Notes: a model not told the origin generated them from the sequence alone. A stretch of DNA of 15,042 nt from an uncultured Devosia sp. (GCA_946481445.1 CAMLOA010000007.1:1-15042), one strand, 5' to 3'; shown: positions 1 through 6,914, counted from the first letter of the stretch. Program-made: numbers and translations.

Positions 1-507
1 TTCCTTGCCGGCGCCCGAAACGGACTGGTAGGTGGCCACCACGACGCGCTTGATGGTCGCCGCATCGTGCAGCGGCTTGAGCGCCACCACGAGCTGGGCC
101 GTCGAGCAATTGGGATTGGCGATGATGTTGCCGCGCTTGGGATTGGCGAGCCAGGGCCCGAGCACGTGGCCGTTCACCTCGGGCACCACCAGCGGCACGT
201 CCGAATGGTAGCGCCAGAAGCTCGAATTATCGATGACGATGGCGCCGGCCGCAGCGATGCGCGGGGCCCATTCCTTGGAAATGGCGCCGCCGGCCGACAT
301 GATGGCGAAATCGGTGCCGGTGAAGTCGAAGTCCTCGAGGTTCTTGGCCTTGAGGATCTTGTCGCCATAGGAGATTTCGCGGCCGATGGACCGGGACGAG
401 GCGAGTGCGATCACCTCGTCGGCCGGGAACTTGCGCTCGGCCAGAATATTGAGAACTTCACGGCCCACATTGCCCGTGGCACCGACGACTGCGACGCGAT
501 AACCCAT
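1..507 (-). CDS. asd: Aspartate-semialdehyde dehydrogenase, N-terminal part (runs off left edge)
   Basis: This enzyme reduces aspartyl-4-phosphate to aspartate semialdehyde with NADPH, the branch point to lysine/DAP, threonine and methionine in the cytoplasm. The 169 visible residues begin MGYRVAVVGATGNVGREVL, an NADP-binding Rossmann start with the GATGNVG loop at residues 9-15. They include SSRSIG near 37-42 and the active-site motif NPNCST with the nucleophile at Cys134. Family members are about 340 residues, so roughly half is missing past the window edge. I chose the ATG at 507 because GGAG lies about 9 nt upstream and the Rossmann strand follows at once. The gene stands alone on this strand, preceded by about 230 nt of leader containing a possible short peptide and hairpins (see 615-710). 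Identity is certain from the sequence; regulation is inferred. Confidence 0.97.
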   Translation of the reverse strand, partial: MGYRVAVVGATGNVGREVLNILAERKFPADEVIALASSRSIGREISYGDKILKAKNLEDFDFTGTDFAIMSAGGAISKEWAPRIAAAGAIVIDNSSFWRYHSDVPLVVPEVNGHVLGPWLANPKRGNIIANPNCSTAQLVVALKPLHDAATIKRVVVATYQSVSGAGKE

Positions 508-581
508 TGTTTGGAACTCCGGTCCCTTACCATTTTCCGCCCCCGCGCGATGATCAGCATCGCGGCCACTTGCTCTGGTGC

Positions 582-612
582 CTCTCCCCGGCGGGAGACG
601 ACCCGGGGAAAG
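582..612 (-). promoter_or_regulatory. Hairpin directly after the putative asd leader peptide
   Basis: On the minus strand CTTTCCCCGG (612-603) can pair with CCGGGGAGAG (591-582) around an 11-nt loop, with one G-U pair. It starts two bases after the leader stop codon, where a ribosome paused on the Thr/Lys codons would influence folding. A second hairpin, CGCGATG/CATCGCG with a 5-nt loop, sits at 546-564. Neither is followed by a U-tract, so a classical intrinsic terminator is not evident. Confidence 0.35.
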
Positions 613-614
613 CC

Positions 615-710
615 TCAGGCGGTTTTGGTAGTTTTGGTCATGACGGCAGCGGCGCCGGCGCCGTAGGGCCGGGCGATGATCAGGTCCGCAATGGCGAAAG
701 CGCTGCGCAT
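615..710 (-). CDS. Possible 31-residue leader peptide upstream of asd
   Basis: An ATG-initiated minus-strand frame of 31 codons lies about 24 nt downstream of the putative asd promoter. Its last residues are VMTKTTKTA. Four of the last eight codons are threonine and two are lysine, written ACC AAA ACT ACC AAA ACC. AAA and ACT are unusual in a GC-rich genome that prefers AAG and ACC. Threonine, lysine and methionine are the end products of the asd pathway, so the frame resembles an attenuation leader peptide. Immediately after its stop comes a 10-bp hairpin, and a second hairpin follows before the asd ribosome site. Against this, there is no good Shine-Dalgarno sequence before the ATG, and no U-run follows either hairpin. 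It could be chance. Confidence 0.3.
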   Translation of the reverse strand: MRSAFAIADLIIARPYGAGAAAVMTKTTKTA

Positions 711-740
711 CGGTGACTGCTTTGGTTCAAGCCGAGCGTT

Positions 741-768
741 TTCATACGCTCAAATGGTCAAGAGTCAA
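741..768 (-). promoter_or_regulatory. Putative sigma-70 type promoter for the asd leader
   Basis: Read on the minus strand, TTGACT (768-763) and TATGAA (746-741) are separated by 16 nt. That is a good -35 and a fair -10 for a housekeeping promoter. Transcription would start near 734, giving an asd leader of about 225 nt. The motif match is seen directly; promoter activity is inferred. Confidence 0.4.
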
Positions 769-921
769 TGAAATTGCGGTGTGGCCCCGGTGGAGCGAAC
801 CGGTGGGTACGCAGTGATGCATGCGGGCAACAAATCCGGTCCCTTGCGGGGCTTTATGGGACAATGGTGTTGCGATATTAGGAATTAGCCCGCGCAATGG
901 CCGCGAGGCGGGGAGTGGCAG

Positions 922-2001
922 ATGCGTTTGGCGAGTATTGTTGGCAGTCTGGTGGTGGCCGCCCTGGCGACAGGGGCGCGGGCCGAGGATACCCAGCTCT
1001 ATTTCAGCCCTGATCTCATCGCCGAATTCACCGCGCCCAGCGGCTTTGACGGCCTCTATGCCGGCGTGCTGTTCGGGCCGATTTCCTCGCGCATGGGCAA
1101 TTTCAATGTCGGGGGCGCCGACATCAGGGGCGAACTGGGCGGCTTCATCGGCTGGAACCAGCCGATCGCCGACGGCGTGGTCCTGGGCGGGGAAGTGCAG
1201 GCGAGCATTGCCACCGACCTGGGCAGCTCGGCCTATCTGCGCGCCATGGCGCTGGCCCGGCTGGGCTTTGCGGCCGGCGACAATACGCTGATCTACCTGT
1301 TCGGCGGCGCGGGCCGCATGGGCGAAGGCTGGGCCTTCGAGGCGGGCCTGGGCGCCGAAGTCATGGTCACCGACAGCATGGCCATCCGGCTCGAAACGGC
1401 CGGCATCGGCCAGCTCGGTCCGGTGCCCAATGGCAACAACACCCCGGCCATATCGGCCCTGCGCATTACCGGGGGCGCGCTGTGGCAGCTCGATGGCGGG
1501 CCGGGTGCCACCGGGTTCAATTCCGGCCCGGTCACCGATTTTTCCGGGCCCTATGCCGGCCTCAATATCGGCAGCCTGGCCGACCCCGAATTCAGCTTCT
1601 TCGACGATTATGGCTTCGGCTGGCATCTCAGCCGCTTCGAGATCGGCGCCCTTGCTGGCTACAATATGGTGCTCAACGACTATGTCCGCGTGGGCGTGGA
1701 AGGGCAGGCGGGCGTCAATTTCGACACGTCGGGCGATGCCGGCATGGACCTGCTGGCGCTGGCGCGGGCCGGTATCGTGCCGCTGGACGGGTTCATGGCC
1801 TATGCGGCCGGTGGCGTGGGCCTGGTCGAACAGCGCCCGGCCTATGCACTGGGCGGCGGGCTCGAATATGCACTCTGGGGCGACGCCGCCCTGCGTGCCG
1901 AGGCCCTGGTGCTGGGCCGGCTGGACGGCACGCCCGGCCAGGCCCCGGGACGCTTCCCCACCACCAAGGTGACCATTGGCACGGTGTGGCACTTCGACTA
2001 A
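922..2001 (+). CDS. Secreted outer-membrane beta-barrel-like protein with two tandem repeats
   Basis: This 359-residue protein begins with a clear Sec signal peptide (residues 1-21, cleavage after ARA). The mature part contains two homologous units of about 150 residues (42-191 and 207-359). Each opens with FDGLYAG or FSGPYAG, has a central ALARLG/ALARAG strand, and closes with GALWQLD or GTVWHFD. Alternating hydrophobic and glycine-rich strands with YAG, GGF and GAGR turns suggest outer-membrane beta-barrel hairpins, as in small Omp25/31-like barrels. The exact family is not recognised. The second unit ends the protein with an aromatic-rich WHFD, close to but not a canonical terminal Phe. 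GGGGAG lies about 6-11 nt upstream of the ATG. The gene stands 45 nt before the flavoprotein and may be co-transcribed with it. Ligand and role are unknown. Confidence 0.75.
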   Translation: MRLASIVGSLVVAALATGARAEDTQLYFSPDLIAEFTAPSGFDGLYAGVLFGPISSRMGNFNVGGADIRGELGGFIGWNQPIADGVVLGGEVQASIATDLGSSAYLRAMALARLGFAAGDNTLIYLFGGAGRMGEGWAFEAGLGAEVMVTDSMAIRLETAGIGQLGPVPNGNNTPAISALRITGGALWQLDGGPGATGFNSGPVTDFSGPYAGLNIGSLADPEFSFFDDYGFGWHLSRFEIGALAGYNMVLNDYVRVGVEGQAGVNFDTSGDAGMDLLALARAGIVPLDGFMAYAAGGVGLVEQRPAYALGGGLEYALWGDAALRAEALVLGRLDGTPGQAPGRFPTTKVTIGTVWHFD

Positions 2002-2046
2002 GAGCCGGCTGACCCGCGCCGGTGCGGGCCGCCACCAGGACCGCTC

Positions 2047-3237
2047 ATGCCTCATTTCGACGTCGTAATCCTGGGAGCGGGCGCCGCCGGCATGATGGCC
2101 GCCATCGAGGCGGGACGCCGCGGCCGCAGCGTGCTGGTGGTGGACCATGCCAGCCATGCCGGCGAAAAGATCCGCATCTCGGGCGGCGGCCGCTGCAACT
2201 TCACCAACGTCAACGCCACCATCGACAAGGGGCGTGACCGCTTCATCAGCGCCAATCCGCGCTTCGCCCTCTCGGCGCTCAGCCGCTACACGCCCGACAT
2301 GTTCATCGCCCTGGTGCAGCGCCACGGCATCGCCTTTCACGAGAAGACCCTGGGCCAGCTCTTCTGCGACGGTCCGGCCACGCAGATCAACACCATGCTG
2401 CTCGACGAAATGCGGCGGGCAGGGGTGCAATTGCGGCTGGGGACTGCCATCGAGGCGGTCGACAGGACCGATGGCGGGTTCGGCCTCGTGCTCGCGGACG
2501 GCGCGGTGACGGCGCAGAGCCTGATCGTGGCGACGGGCGGCAAGTCCATTCCCAAGATGGGGGCCAGCGGGCTGGGCTACCAGCTTGCCGGCCAGTTGGG
2601 CCTGCGCGTCACCGAGACCCGCCCGGCCCTGGTGCCGCTGACATTCGAAACCGGGGCGCTGGAGAGGCTCAAGCCGCTGGCAGGCATAGCAACGGATGCG
2701 ATCGTCAGCCACGGCAAGACCGCTTTCGAGGAGGCCCTGCTCTTCACCCATCGCGGGTTGTCGGGCCCGGCCATCCTGCAGATCTCGTCCTATTGGCGCG
2801 AGGGCGATGCCATTGTCATCGACCTGCTGCCGCACCGCGATGCCGGTGCAGCGCTGCGCGCAGCGCGCCAGGCGACGCCCAAGTTGCAGATTCAGACGGT
2901 CCTCGCCGGCCTGCTGCCCAAAAAGCTGGCGCAGATGCTGGGCGAGGAGCTGAACCTGCCCGGCATGATCGGGGACCTCTCCGACAAGAAGCTCGCACCG
3001 GTCGAGGCCCTGCTCAAGGCCTGGACGCTCAAGCCGGTGGGCTCGGAGGGTTATCGCACTGCCGAAGTGACGCTGGGCGGCGTCGATACGCGTGACCTCG
3101 ATGCCAGGACGATGATGGCGCGCGCGGTGCCGGGCCTCTATTTCATCGGCGAGGTGGTGGACGTGACCGGCTGGCTGGGCGGCTACAACTTCCAGTGGGC
3201 CTGGGCCTCCGGCTGGGCCGCGGGTCAGGTGGCCTAG
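2047..3237 (+). CDS. HI0933/YhiN-family FAD-dependent oxidoreductase
   Basis: A 396-residue cytoplasmic flavoprotein. It has the dinucleotide-binding GAGAAG (residues 10-15) with an acidic residue ending strand 2 (VVDHA, Asp33). It also has the family signature ISGGGRCNFTN (44-54), a second FAD contact IVATGGKSIPKMG in the middle, and the C-terminal block GLYFIGEVVDVTGWLGGYN near 369-387. These are the hallmarks of the HI0933/YhiN (BaiN-like) group of aminoacetone/NAD(P)-FAD proteins, whose substrate is generally unknown. The BaiN bile-acid name should not be transferred. The start is supported by AGGA about 6 nt upstream. Length matches the family. Its stop codon overlaps the stop of the convergent gene at 3234. 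Confidence 0.9.
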   Translation: MPHFDVVILGAGAAGMMAAIEAGRRGRSVLVVDHASHAGEKIRISGGGRCNFTNVNATIDKGRDRFISANPRFALSALSRYTPDMFIALVQRHGIAFHEKTLGQLFCDGPATQINTMLLDEMRRAGVQLRLGTAIEAVDRTDGGFGLVLADGAVTAQSLIVATGGKSIPKMGASGLGYQLAGQLGLRVTETRPALVPLTFETGALERLKPLAGIATDAIVSHGKTAFEEALLFTHRGLSGPAILQISSYWREGDAIVIDLLPHRDAGAALRAARQATPKLQIQTVLAGLLPKKLAQMLGEELNLPGMIGDLSDKKLAPVEALLKAWTLKPVGSEGYRTAEVTLGGVDTRDLDARTMMARAVPGLYFIGEVVDVTGWLGGYNFQWAWASGWAAGQVA

Positions 3238-3797
3238 AAGCGGAAGCCGACCTTGAGGCTGAGATTGGCCCGGGCGGGAGTGCCGCAGGTGCCGAAATCG
3301 GGCAGATGCTCCACCGTGCCGATGAGAGAGGTGCCCAGCGGCAGGTTGATGCCGATGCTGCCGGCGGCCCGCAGGCCCACGCCGCAGCCGACAGTGCGGG
3401 ATGGATCGCCATCGGGGGCGGTGAAGAGGCTGGACCGCACCACGCCGCCGGCCGCCACCTCTGCAAAGACTGGCAGGATGGGAGCCTGGAAGGTCCAGCT
3501 CAGGCCAGCATAGCCATACGAATCCTGGTTGCGGAAGCTGACGCTGGTGCCCAGATGCGGGCGCAGTTCGCCCAGGACGCTCCAGGCATTGAGGTCCGGC
3601 ACGGTGAACAGCAGTTCGGCATTGATGTCGCTGATGCGCTGCGGATCGAGCAGGCTGGCATCGGGTGCGGTGGGCATTTCGACGCCGCGAATGCCCAGCC
3701 CCGCCCGCACTTCGGGCAGGAAGTTGAACTGGGCATGGGCCGGCAAGGCCAGGCCCAGCGCGACGAAAAGGACGATGAATCGCAGGATCGGGGCCAT
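3234..3797 (-). CDS. PagL-like outer-membrane protein with degenerate catalytic motif
   Basis: A 187-residue protein with a signal peptide (MAPILRFIVLFVALGLALPA, cleavage after AHA, residue ~22) and a C-terminal VGFRF ending in phenylalanine, as expected for an outer-membrane barrel. It aligns along its length with the gene just upstream (3888-4481): shared LLF-PD, RP-LG, LSWTFQ/LTWQL and FRLGVRF/LKVGFRF segments and two shared cysteines. The PagL HxS motif, intact in the neighbour, reads EHLPDFG here (His164, Pro166), so the catalytic serine position is lost. It is therefore probably not an active lipid A 3-O-deacylase. I chose the ATG at 3797 because GGAGG lies 6 nt upstream and the signal peptide follows; the open frame extends 22 codons further without support. 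The stop shares CTAG with the convergent flavoprotein. Confidence 0.8.
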   Translation of the reverse strand: MAPILRFIVLFVALGLALPAHAQFNFLPEVRAGLGIRGVEMPTAPDASLLDPQRISDINAELLFTVPDLNAWSVLGELRPHLGTSVSFRNQDSYGYAGLSWTFQAPILPVFAEVAAGGVVRSSLFTAPDGDPSRTVGCGVGLRAAGSIGINLPLGTSLIGTVEHLPDFGTCGTPARANLSLKVGFRF

Positions 3798-3869
3798 GAT
3801 TGCCTCCACCACACCAGCCTCAATTGGCCCGCGAGCGGGTGCCTCAGGCAAGATTTGATTCAAATTGTT

Positions 3870-3886
3870 GCTAACCGGCGGTTAAC
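3870..3886. promoter_or_regulatory. TTAA-type palindrome between the two PagL-like genes
   Basis: GCTAACCGGCGGTTAAC is a near-palindrome that fits TTAA-N7-TTAAC except for the first base (CTAA). It begins one base after the stop of the upstream PagL-like gene and lies about 73 nt before the start of the downstream one. It could be a weak CtrA-type box or a local operator giving the second gene its own control. Confidence 0.35.
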
Positions 3887-3887
3887 A

Positions 3888-4481
3888 CTAGAACCTGACG
3901 CCGAGCCGGAAGCCCAGATTGGACAGCCCGTCATTGGGGCTGCACAGGCCGCCATTGGAGGTGTGCTCATAGGCCAGGGTGGCCGTGACCGAGTCGGACA
4001 GGTTGGCGCCCACGCCGTAGCGTTCGTAGAAATTGACGTGGCAGCCGAAATTCTGCCGGCCGGGTGCCGCGCCGCTGAGCGCGCCATTGTGAACGGCGGC
4101 GCCGAACGAACCTTCAAGGTAGAACGGGGTTTCGAACAGCGGCAGCTGCCAGGTCAGGCCGAGATGGGCCATGCTGTCACGCCCGGCCAGATTGGCACTC
4201 ACCCCCAGTTCGGGGCGCGGCGCGCCGATCCAGCGGAAGACGTCGATATCGGGCGAGACGAAGAGAACATCGAGGCTGACGGTCTCGAGGCGGGAGAAAT
4301 TCCAGCCGGTGGGATCGGTCGGGAACAGGGCATAGTGCACGTCGGCAAAATGCAGGCCCAGCCGGACCTCGTCGACAATGTCCAGCGCCCCCGCCGAGAA
4401 GCTGTCCTGCGACCAGGACGGCGCAGCCAGCACGCCGAGCGCCAGCAGGGAGACACAGGTTTGTCCGATCAGCCTTTTCAT
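3888..4481 (-). CDS. PagL-like acyloxyacyl hydrolase (lipid A 3-O-deacylase family)
   Basis: A 197-residue outer-membrane protein. It has a signal peptide (residues 1-24, cleavage near SWS-QD), an eight-strand-like barrel pattern, and a C-terminal block EHTSNGGLCSPNDGLSN ending in LGVRF. His173 and Ser175 form the HxSN signature of PagL, which removes the 3-O-linked acyl chain from lipid A in the outer membrane. The acidic third residue of the Pseudomonas enzyme is not obvious at the equivalent position (Ser here), though Asp184 is close. Two cysteines (in FGCH and GLCS) are shared with the paralogue and may form a disulfide. The ATG at 4481 begins the signal peptide; its ribosome site is weak. 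TTGACT at 4540-4535 (minus strand) is a candidate -35. It lies 90 nt upstream of its paralogue, probably in one transcript. Confidence 0.82.
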   Translation of the reverse strand: MKRLIGQTCVSLLALGVLAAPSWSQDSFSAGALDIVDEVRLGLHFADVHYALFPTDPTGWNFSRLETVSLDVLFVSPDIDVFRWIGAPRPELGVSANLAGRDSMAHLGLTWQLPLFETPFYLEGSFGAAVHNGALSGAAPGRQNFGCHVNFYERYGVGANLSDSVTATLAYEHTSNGGLCSPNDGLSNLGFRLGVRF

Positions 4482-4557
4482 GGGTCGGCCCAGAGTGTTG
4501 CACGGCCCGAACAAGGCTACAGAACGGGCGAGGAGTCAATGTTGGGGCGCTCTCGCT

Positions 4558-4579
4558 TATATCGTAATGCTACGATATA
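4558..4579. promoter_or_regulatory. Perfect inverted-repeat operator upstream of the flavin monooxygenase
   Basis: TATATCGTA (4558-4566) and TACGATATA (4571-4579) form perfect 9-bp arms around ATGC. This AT-rich palindrome stands out in GC-rich DNA and lies 31 nt before the ATG at 4611. It overlaps where a -10 element would sit behind TTGGGG at 4542-4547. This is the geometry of a repressor site. The regulator is not encoded in the window and its family cannot be told from the site. Confidence 0.6.
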
Positions 4580-4610
4580 GAACCTTGTTTTCCCGCCAAG
4601 GATATTGCCG

Positions 4611-5615
4611 ATGACCCTAGCCCTTTCCCTGCAGGACCTCGCCCCCATAGCCGAAGGCACATCGACGGCACAGGCCATGGCCGAGACCATCCTGCTGGCG
4701 CAGGAAGCCGACCGGCTGGGCTATACCCGATTGTGGTATGCCGAGCATCACGGCATGCCGTCCATCGCTTCTTCCGTGCCGGAAATCCTGATCGGCAGCG
4801 CCGCCGCCCATACAGGGTTCATCCGCGTGGGTTCGGGCGGGGTGATGCTGCTCAACCACGCACCATTGCGCATTGCCGAGGCCTACCGGACGCTCGCGGC
4901 CCTTCATCCGGGGCGGATCGACCTGGGCATCGGGAGGGCGCCCGGTGGCGACGGCTATGCCATGCGGGCCCTGCGCAGCGGCGGCGGCGAGGAATTTTCC
5001 AACTACCTGGCCGAACTGATGGCCTTCGACGAGGAGACCTTTCCCCCCGAGCATCCATTTTCGCGCGTGCCGGTTTCGCCGGGCGGCATCCGGCTGCCGC
5101 CCATGTGGCTGCTGGGGTCCTCGGGTGCCAGCGCGCAGGCCGCCGGCCAGCTGGGCATGGGCTATGCCTTCGCCGCCCATTTCAGCCACACTCCGCCCGC
5201 GCCGGCATTCGAGGCCTATCGCTACGGCTTCCGCGCCAGCGAGGCCTTTCCGCGGCCCCAGGCCATGCTGTGCGTTTCGGCCATCTGCGCGCCCACCGAC
5301 GAGGAGGCGCAATACCTGTCGCGCTCTCAGGCGGTGAGCTGGGCCCTGTTCACCACCGGCGAACAGCGCAAGCTGATGAGCCCGGAGGAGGCCCATGCCC
5401 GGGTGCTCACGCCGCAACAGCAGAGCGTGATCGACCACCAGTCGACGCTCTGGATCGTCGGGTCGCCCGAAACGGTGCGCCGGACCATCGAGGAAAAGGC
5501 CCGCCAATGCGATGCCGATGAAGTGATGATCACCACCACCGTGCACAGCTATGCCCTGCGGCGCCGGTCCTATGCCCTGATTGCCGAGGCCTTCGGACTG
5601 CCGCAGCGGGCCTGA
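4611..5615 (+). CDS. LLM-class flavin-dependent oxidoreductase (luciferase-like, YhbW/MsnO8 type)
   Basis: A 334-residue TIM-barrel monooxygenase of the bacterial luciferase superfamily, using reduced FMN on an unknown substrate. Diagnostic segments are LSLQDLAPIAEG at the N-terminus, LWYAEHHGM (41-49), GSGGVMLLNHAPLRIAE (74-90) and GRIDLGIGRAPGG (101-113). This is the pattern of the single-component-looking 'group 1' luciferase-family oxidoreductases such as E. coli YhbW. C-terminal IVGSPETVRRTIEEK is the usual phosphate-binding end of the barrel. An in-frame TTG lies 6 nt upstream, but AAGGA at 4598-4602 is correctly spaced only for the ATG at 4611. A perfect inverted repeat lies just upstream and suggests repression by a dedicated regulator. 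No flavin reductase gene is adjacent. Confidence 0.9.
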   Translation: MTLALSLQDLAPIAEGTSTAQAMAETILLAQEADRLGYTRLWYAEHHGMPSIASSVPEILIGSAAAHTGFIRVGSGGVMLLNHAPLRIAEAYRTLAALHPGRIDLGIGRAPGGDGYAMRALRSGGGEEFSNYLAELMAFDEETFPPEHPFSRVPVSPGGIRLPPMWLLGSSGASAQAAGQLGMGYAFAAHFSHTPPAPAFEAYRYGFRASEAFPRPQAMLCVSAICAPTDEEAQYLSRSQAVSWALFTTGEQRKLMSPEEAHARVLTPQQQSVIDHQSTLWIVGSPETVRRTIEEKARQCDADEVMITTTVHSYALRRRSYALIAEAFGLPQRA

Positions 5616-5689
5616 AGCCGAGGGCGCGTTAACGTCTCGTTCTTGGTGGGGGCGATAGCATCGCCGCACCTCTCGCAACGGACCCATTC

Positions 5690-6898
5690 ATGAGCGCCGC
5701 CGCCTTCATCCTGGCCATCAATCTTTGCGTGGCCGGCATTTTCGCGACGGCCTTCGGCGTGGTGGCCGCCTATGCCCGTTCGGCAGTCGGCGCGCGCTGG
5801 CTTTCGGCGGCATACGGGCTGGGGCTGGTCAATCCGCTGCTCGAATTCATCCTGCCCATGCAGACCGATCCCCGTCCGGTGGGGATCGCCATCTTCATGA
5901 CTTTCCTCGTGGCGCAGAGCCTGTGCGTCGTCGGCCTGTCCCGCCACTATCGCCTGGTGCCGCCTTGGCGGGTGCTCGGCACGCTGGTCGCCGCCTCGTT
6001 CATGGTGATCCTCGTCATCATCGACCTGCCGCGCGATTCCATGGCGCGGGCCATGCTCTACCAGGCGCCCTATTTCCTCGTGCAACTGGTGGGCGTGGCC
6101 ATGGTCCTGCGCGTGAGGCACAAGCAGGCCCTCGACCTGGCGCTGCTGGTGCTGTTCGCCGGCAGCGCGCTGCAATTCCTCAGCAAGCCGCTGCTGGCGG
6201 CGGCAATCGGCTCGGGCGGCAGCGCGCAGGGATATCTCTCGTCCACCTATGCCGCCATTTCGCAGACCACGGGCGCCGTCCTGCTCATCGCCAACGGGCT
6301 GCTCATGCTGCTGATCATCGTGCGGGACGCGATGGCGGAGATGACGGCGCGGTCGGAAACCGACAAGCTGAGCGGGCTGCTCAACCGGCGCGGCTTCGAG
6401 GATCGGGCCGACAAACTGCTGGCGGCCGCCCTGCGCGCCGGCATGCCCGCCGCCGTGGTGGTCGCCGACCTCGATCACTTCAAGGCCATCAACGACAGCC
6501 ATGGCCATGCCGCGGGCGACAGGGTCATCGTGGCCTTCGCCCAGGTGATGACGGCGATCGCGGACCGGCAGACCGTGCTGGGACGGCTGGGTGGCGAGGA
6601 GTTCGCGGCCTTCATTGCCGGCACCAACAGCGCGACGGCACGGCTCTATGCCGAAGGGGTCCGCAGCGGCATAGCCAGCATGTCGGTTGCCGAACTCGGG
6701 CCGCAGCGGCGGGTGAGCGCCAGTTTCGGCGTGGCGCAATTGCAGCCGGGGGACAGCCTGTCGGACCTGCTGCGGCGCGCCGACGCGGCGCTATACCAGG
6801 CCAAGAAGGACGGGCGGGACCGCGTCTGTGTCGCCCAGCCGGAAGCGGAGAGCAAAGCGGGCCAGCGCGCCCGCCGCACCGGGTCGCGCCGCCCCTAG
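5690..6898 (+). CDS. Membrane-bound GGDEF diguanylate cyclase
   Basis: A 402-residue protein. The N-terminal half (about 1-212) holds six or seven hydrophobic membrane segments with no extracellular domain of size. A GGDEF domain follows (about 222-382). The domain has DKLSGLLNRRGF at its start, the metal-binding VVADLDHFKAIND (Asp260), the active-site GGEEF (301-305) and the closing ADAALYQAKKDGRDRV. It should make cyclic di-GMP from two GTP at the inner membrane. The RxxD product-inhibition site expected just before GGEEF is absent (the region reads DRQTVLGRL), so feedback inhibition through that site is unlikely. The ATG at 5690 is followed directly by the first membrane helix; its ribosome site is poor. 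A TTAA half-site with a weak partner lies at 5629. The input signal is unknown. Confidence 0.92.
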   Translation: MSAAAFILAINLCVAGIFATAFGVVAAYARSAVGARWLSAAYGLGLVNPLLEFILPMQTDPRPVGIAIFMTFLVAQSLCVVGLSRHYRLVPPWRVLGTLVAASFMVILVIIDLPRDSMARAMLYQAPYFLVQLVGVAMVLRVRHKQALDLALLVLFAGSALQFLSKPLLAAAIGSGGSAQGYLSSTYAAISQTTGAVLLIANGLLMLLIIVRDAMAEMTARSETDKLSGLLNRRGFEDRADKLLAAALRAGMPAAVVVADLDHFKAINDSHGHAAGDRVIVAFAQVMTAIADRQTVLGRLGGEEFAAFIAGTNSATARLYAEGVRSGIASMSVAELGPQRRVSASFGVAQLQPGDSLSDLLRRADAALYQAKKDGRDRVCVAQPEAESKAGQRARRTGSRRP

Positions 6899-6914
6899 CC
6901 TTGGGATATGGACG

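Larger units (their letters stand above)
508..921. other. Divergent intergenic region between asd and the beta-barrel gene
   Basis: This 414-nt stretch holds no conventional gene. On the minus strand I see a plausible promoter (741-768), a 31-codon frame (615-710), a hairpin right after its stop (582-612) and a second 7-bp hairpin (546-564), all in the direction of asd. On the plus side, GGGGAG at about 910-915 is the ribosome site of the gene at 922. I see no convincing plus-strand promoter, although AT-rich sequence around 872-887 is the likeliest place for one. Confidence 0.6.

Noticed and set aside
742..2835. A 697-codon open frame on the minus strand opposite the barrel and flavoprotein genes.
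   Set aside because: Its translation is low-complexity, rich in Ala, Gly, His, Gln and Arg, with no recognisable domain. Both genes on the other strand have clear signal or family motifs, so it is a GC-driven shadow.
3798..3863. A 22-codon N-terminal extension of the downstream PagL-like gene.
   Set aside because: It would bury the signal peptide. GGAGG is placed for the ATG at 3797.
3195..4580. A 461-codon plus-strand frame antisense to the PagL-like pair.
   Set aside because: The opposite strand shows signal peptides, paralogy and terminal barrel motifs, and this frame shows none. It is a shadow.
5629..5643. TTAA followed by N7 and TTCT upstream of the diguanylate cyclase, considered as a CtrA box.
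   Set aside because: The second half matches too poorly to call. It is mentioned only in the gene entry.
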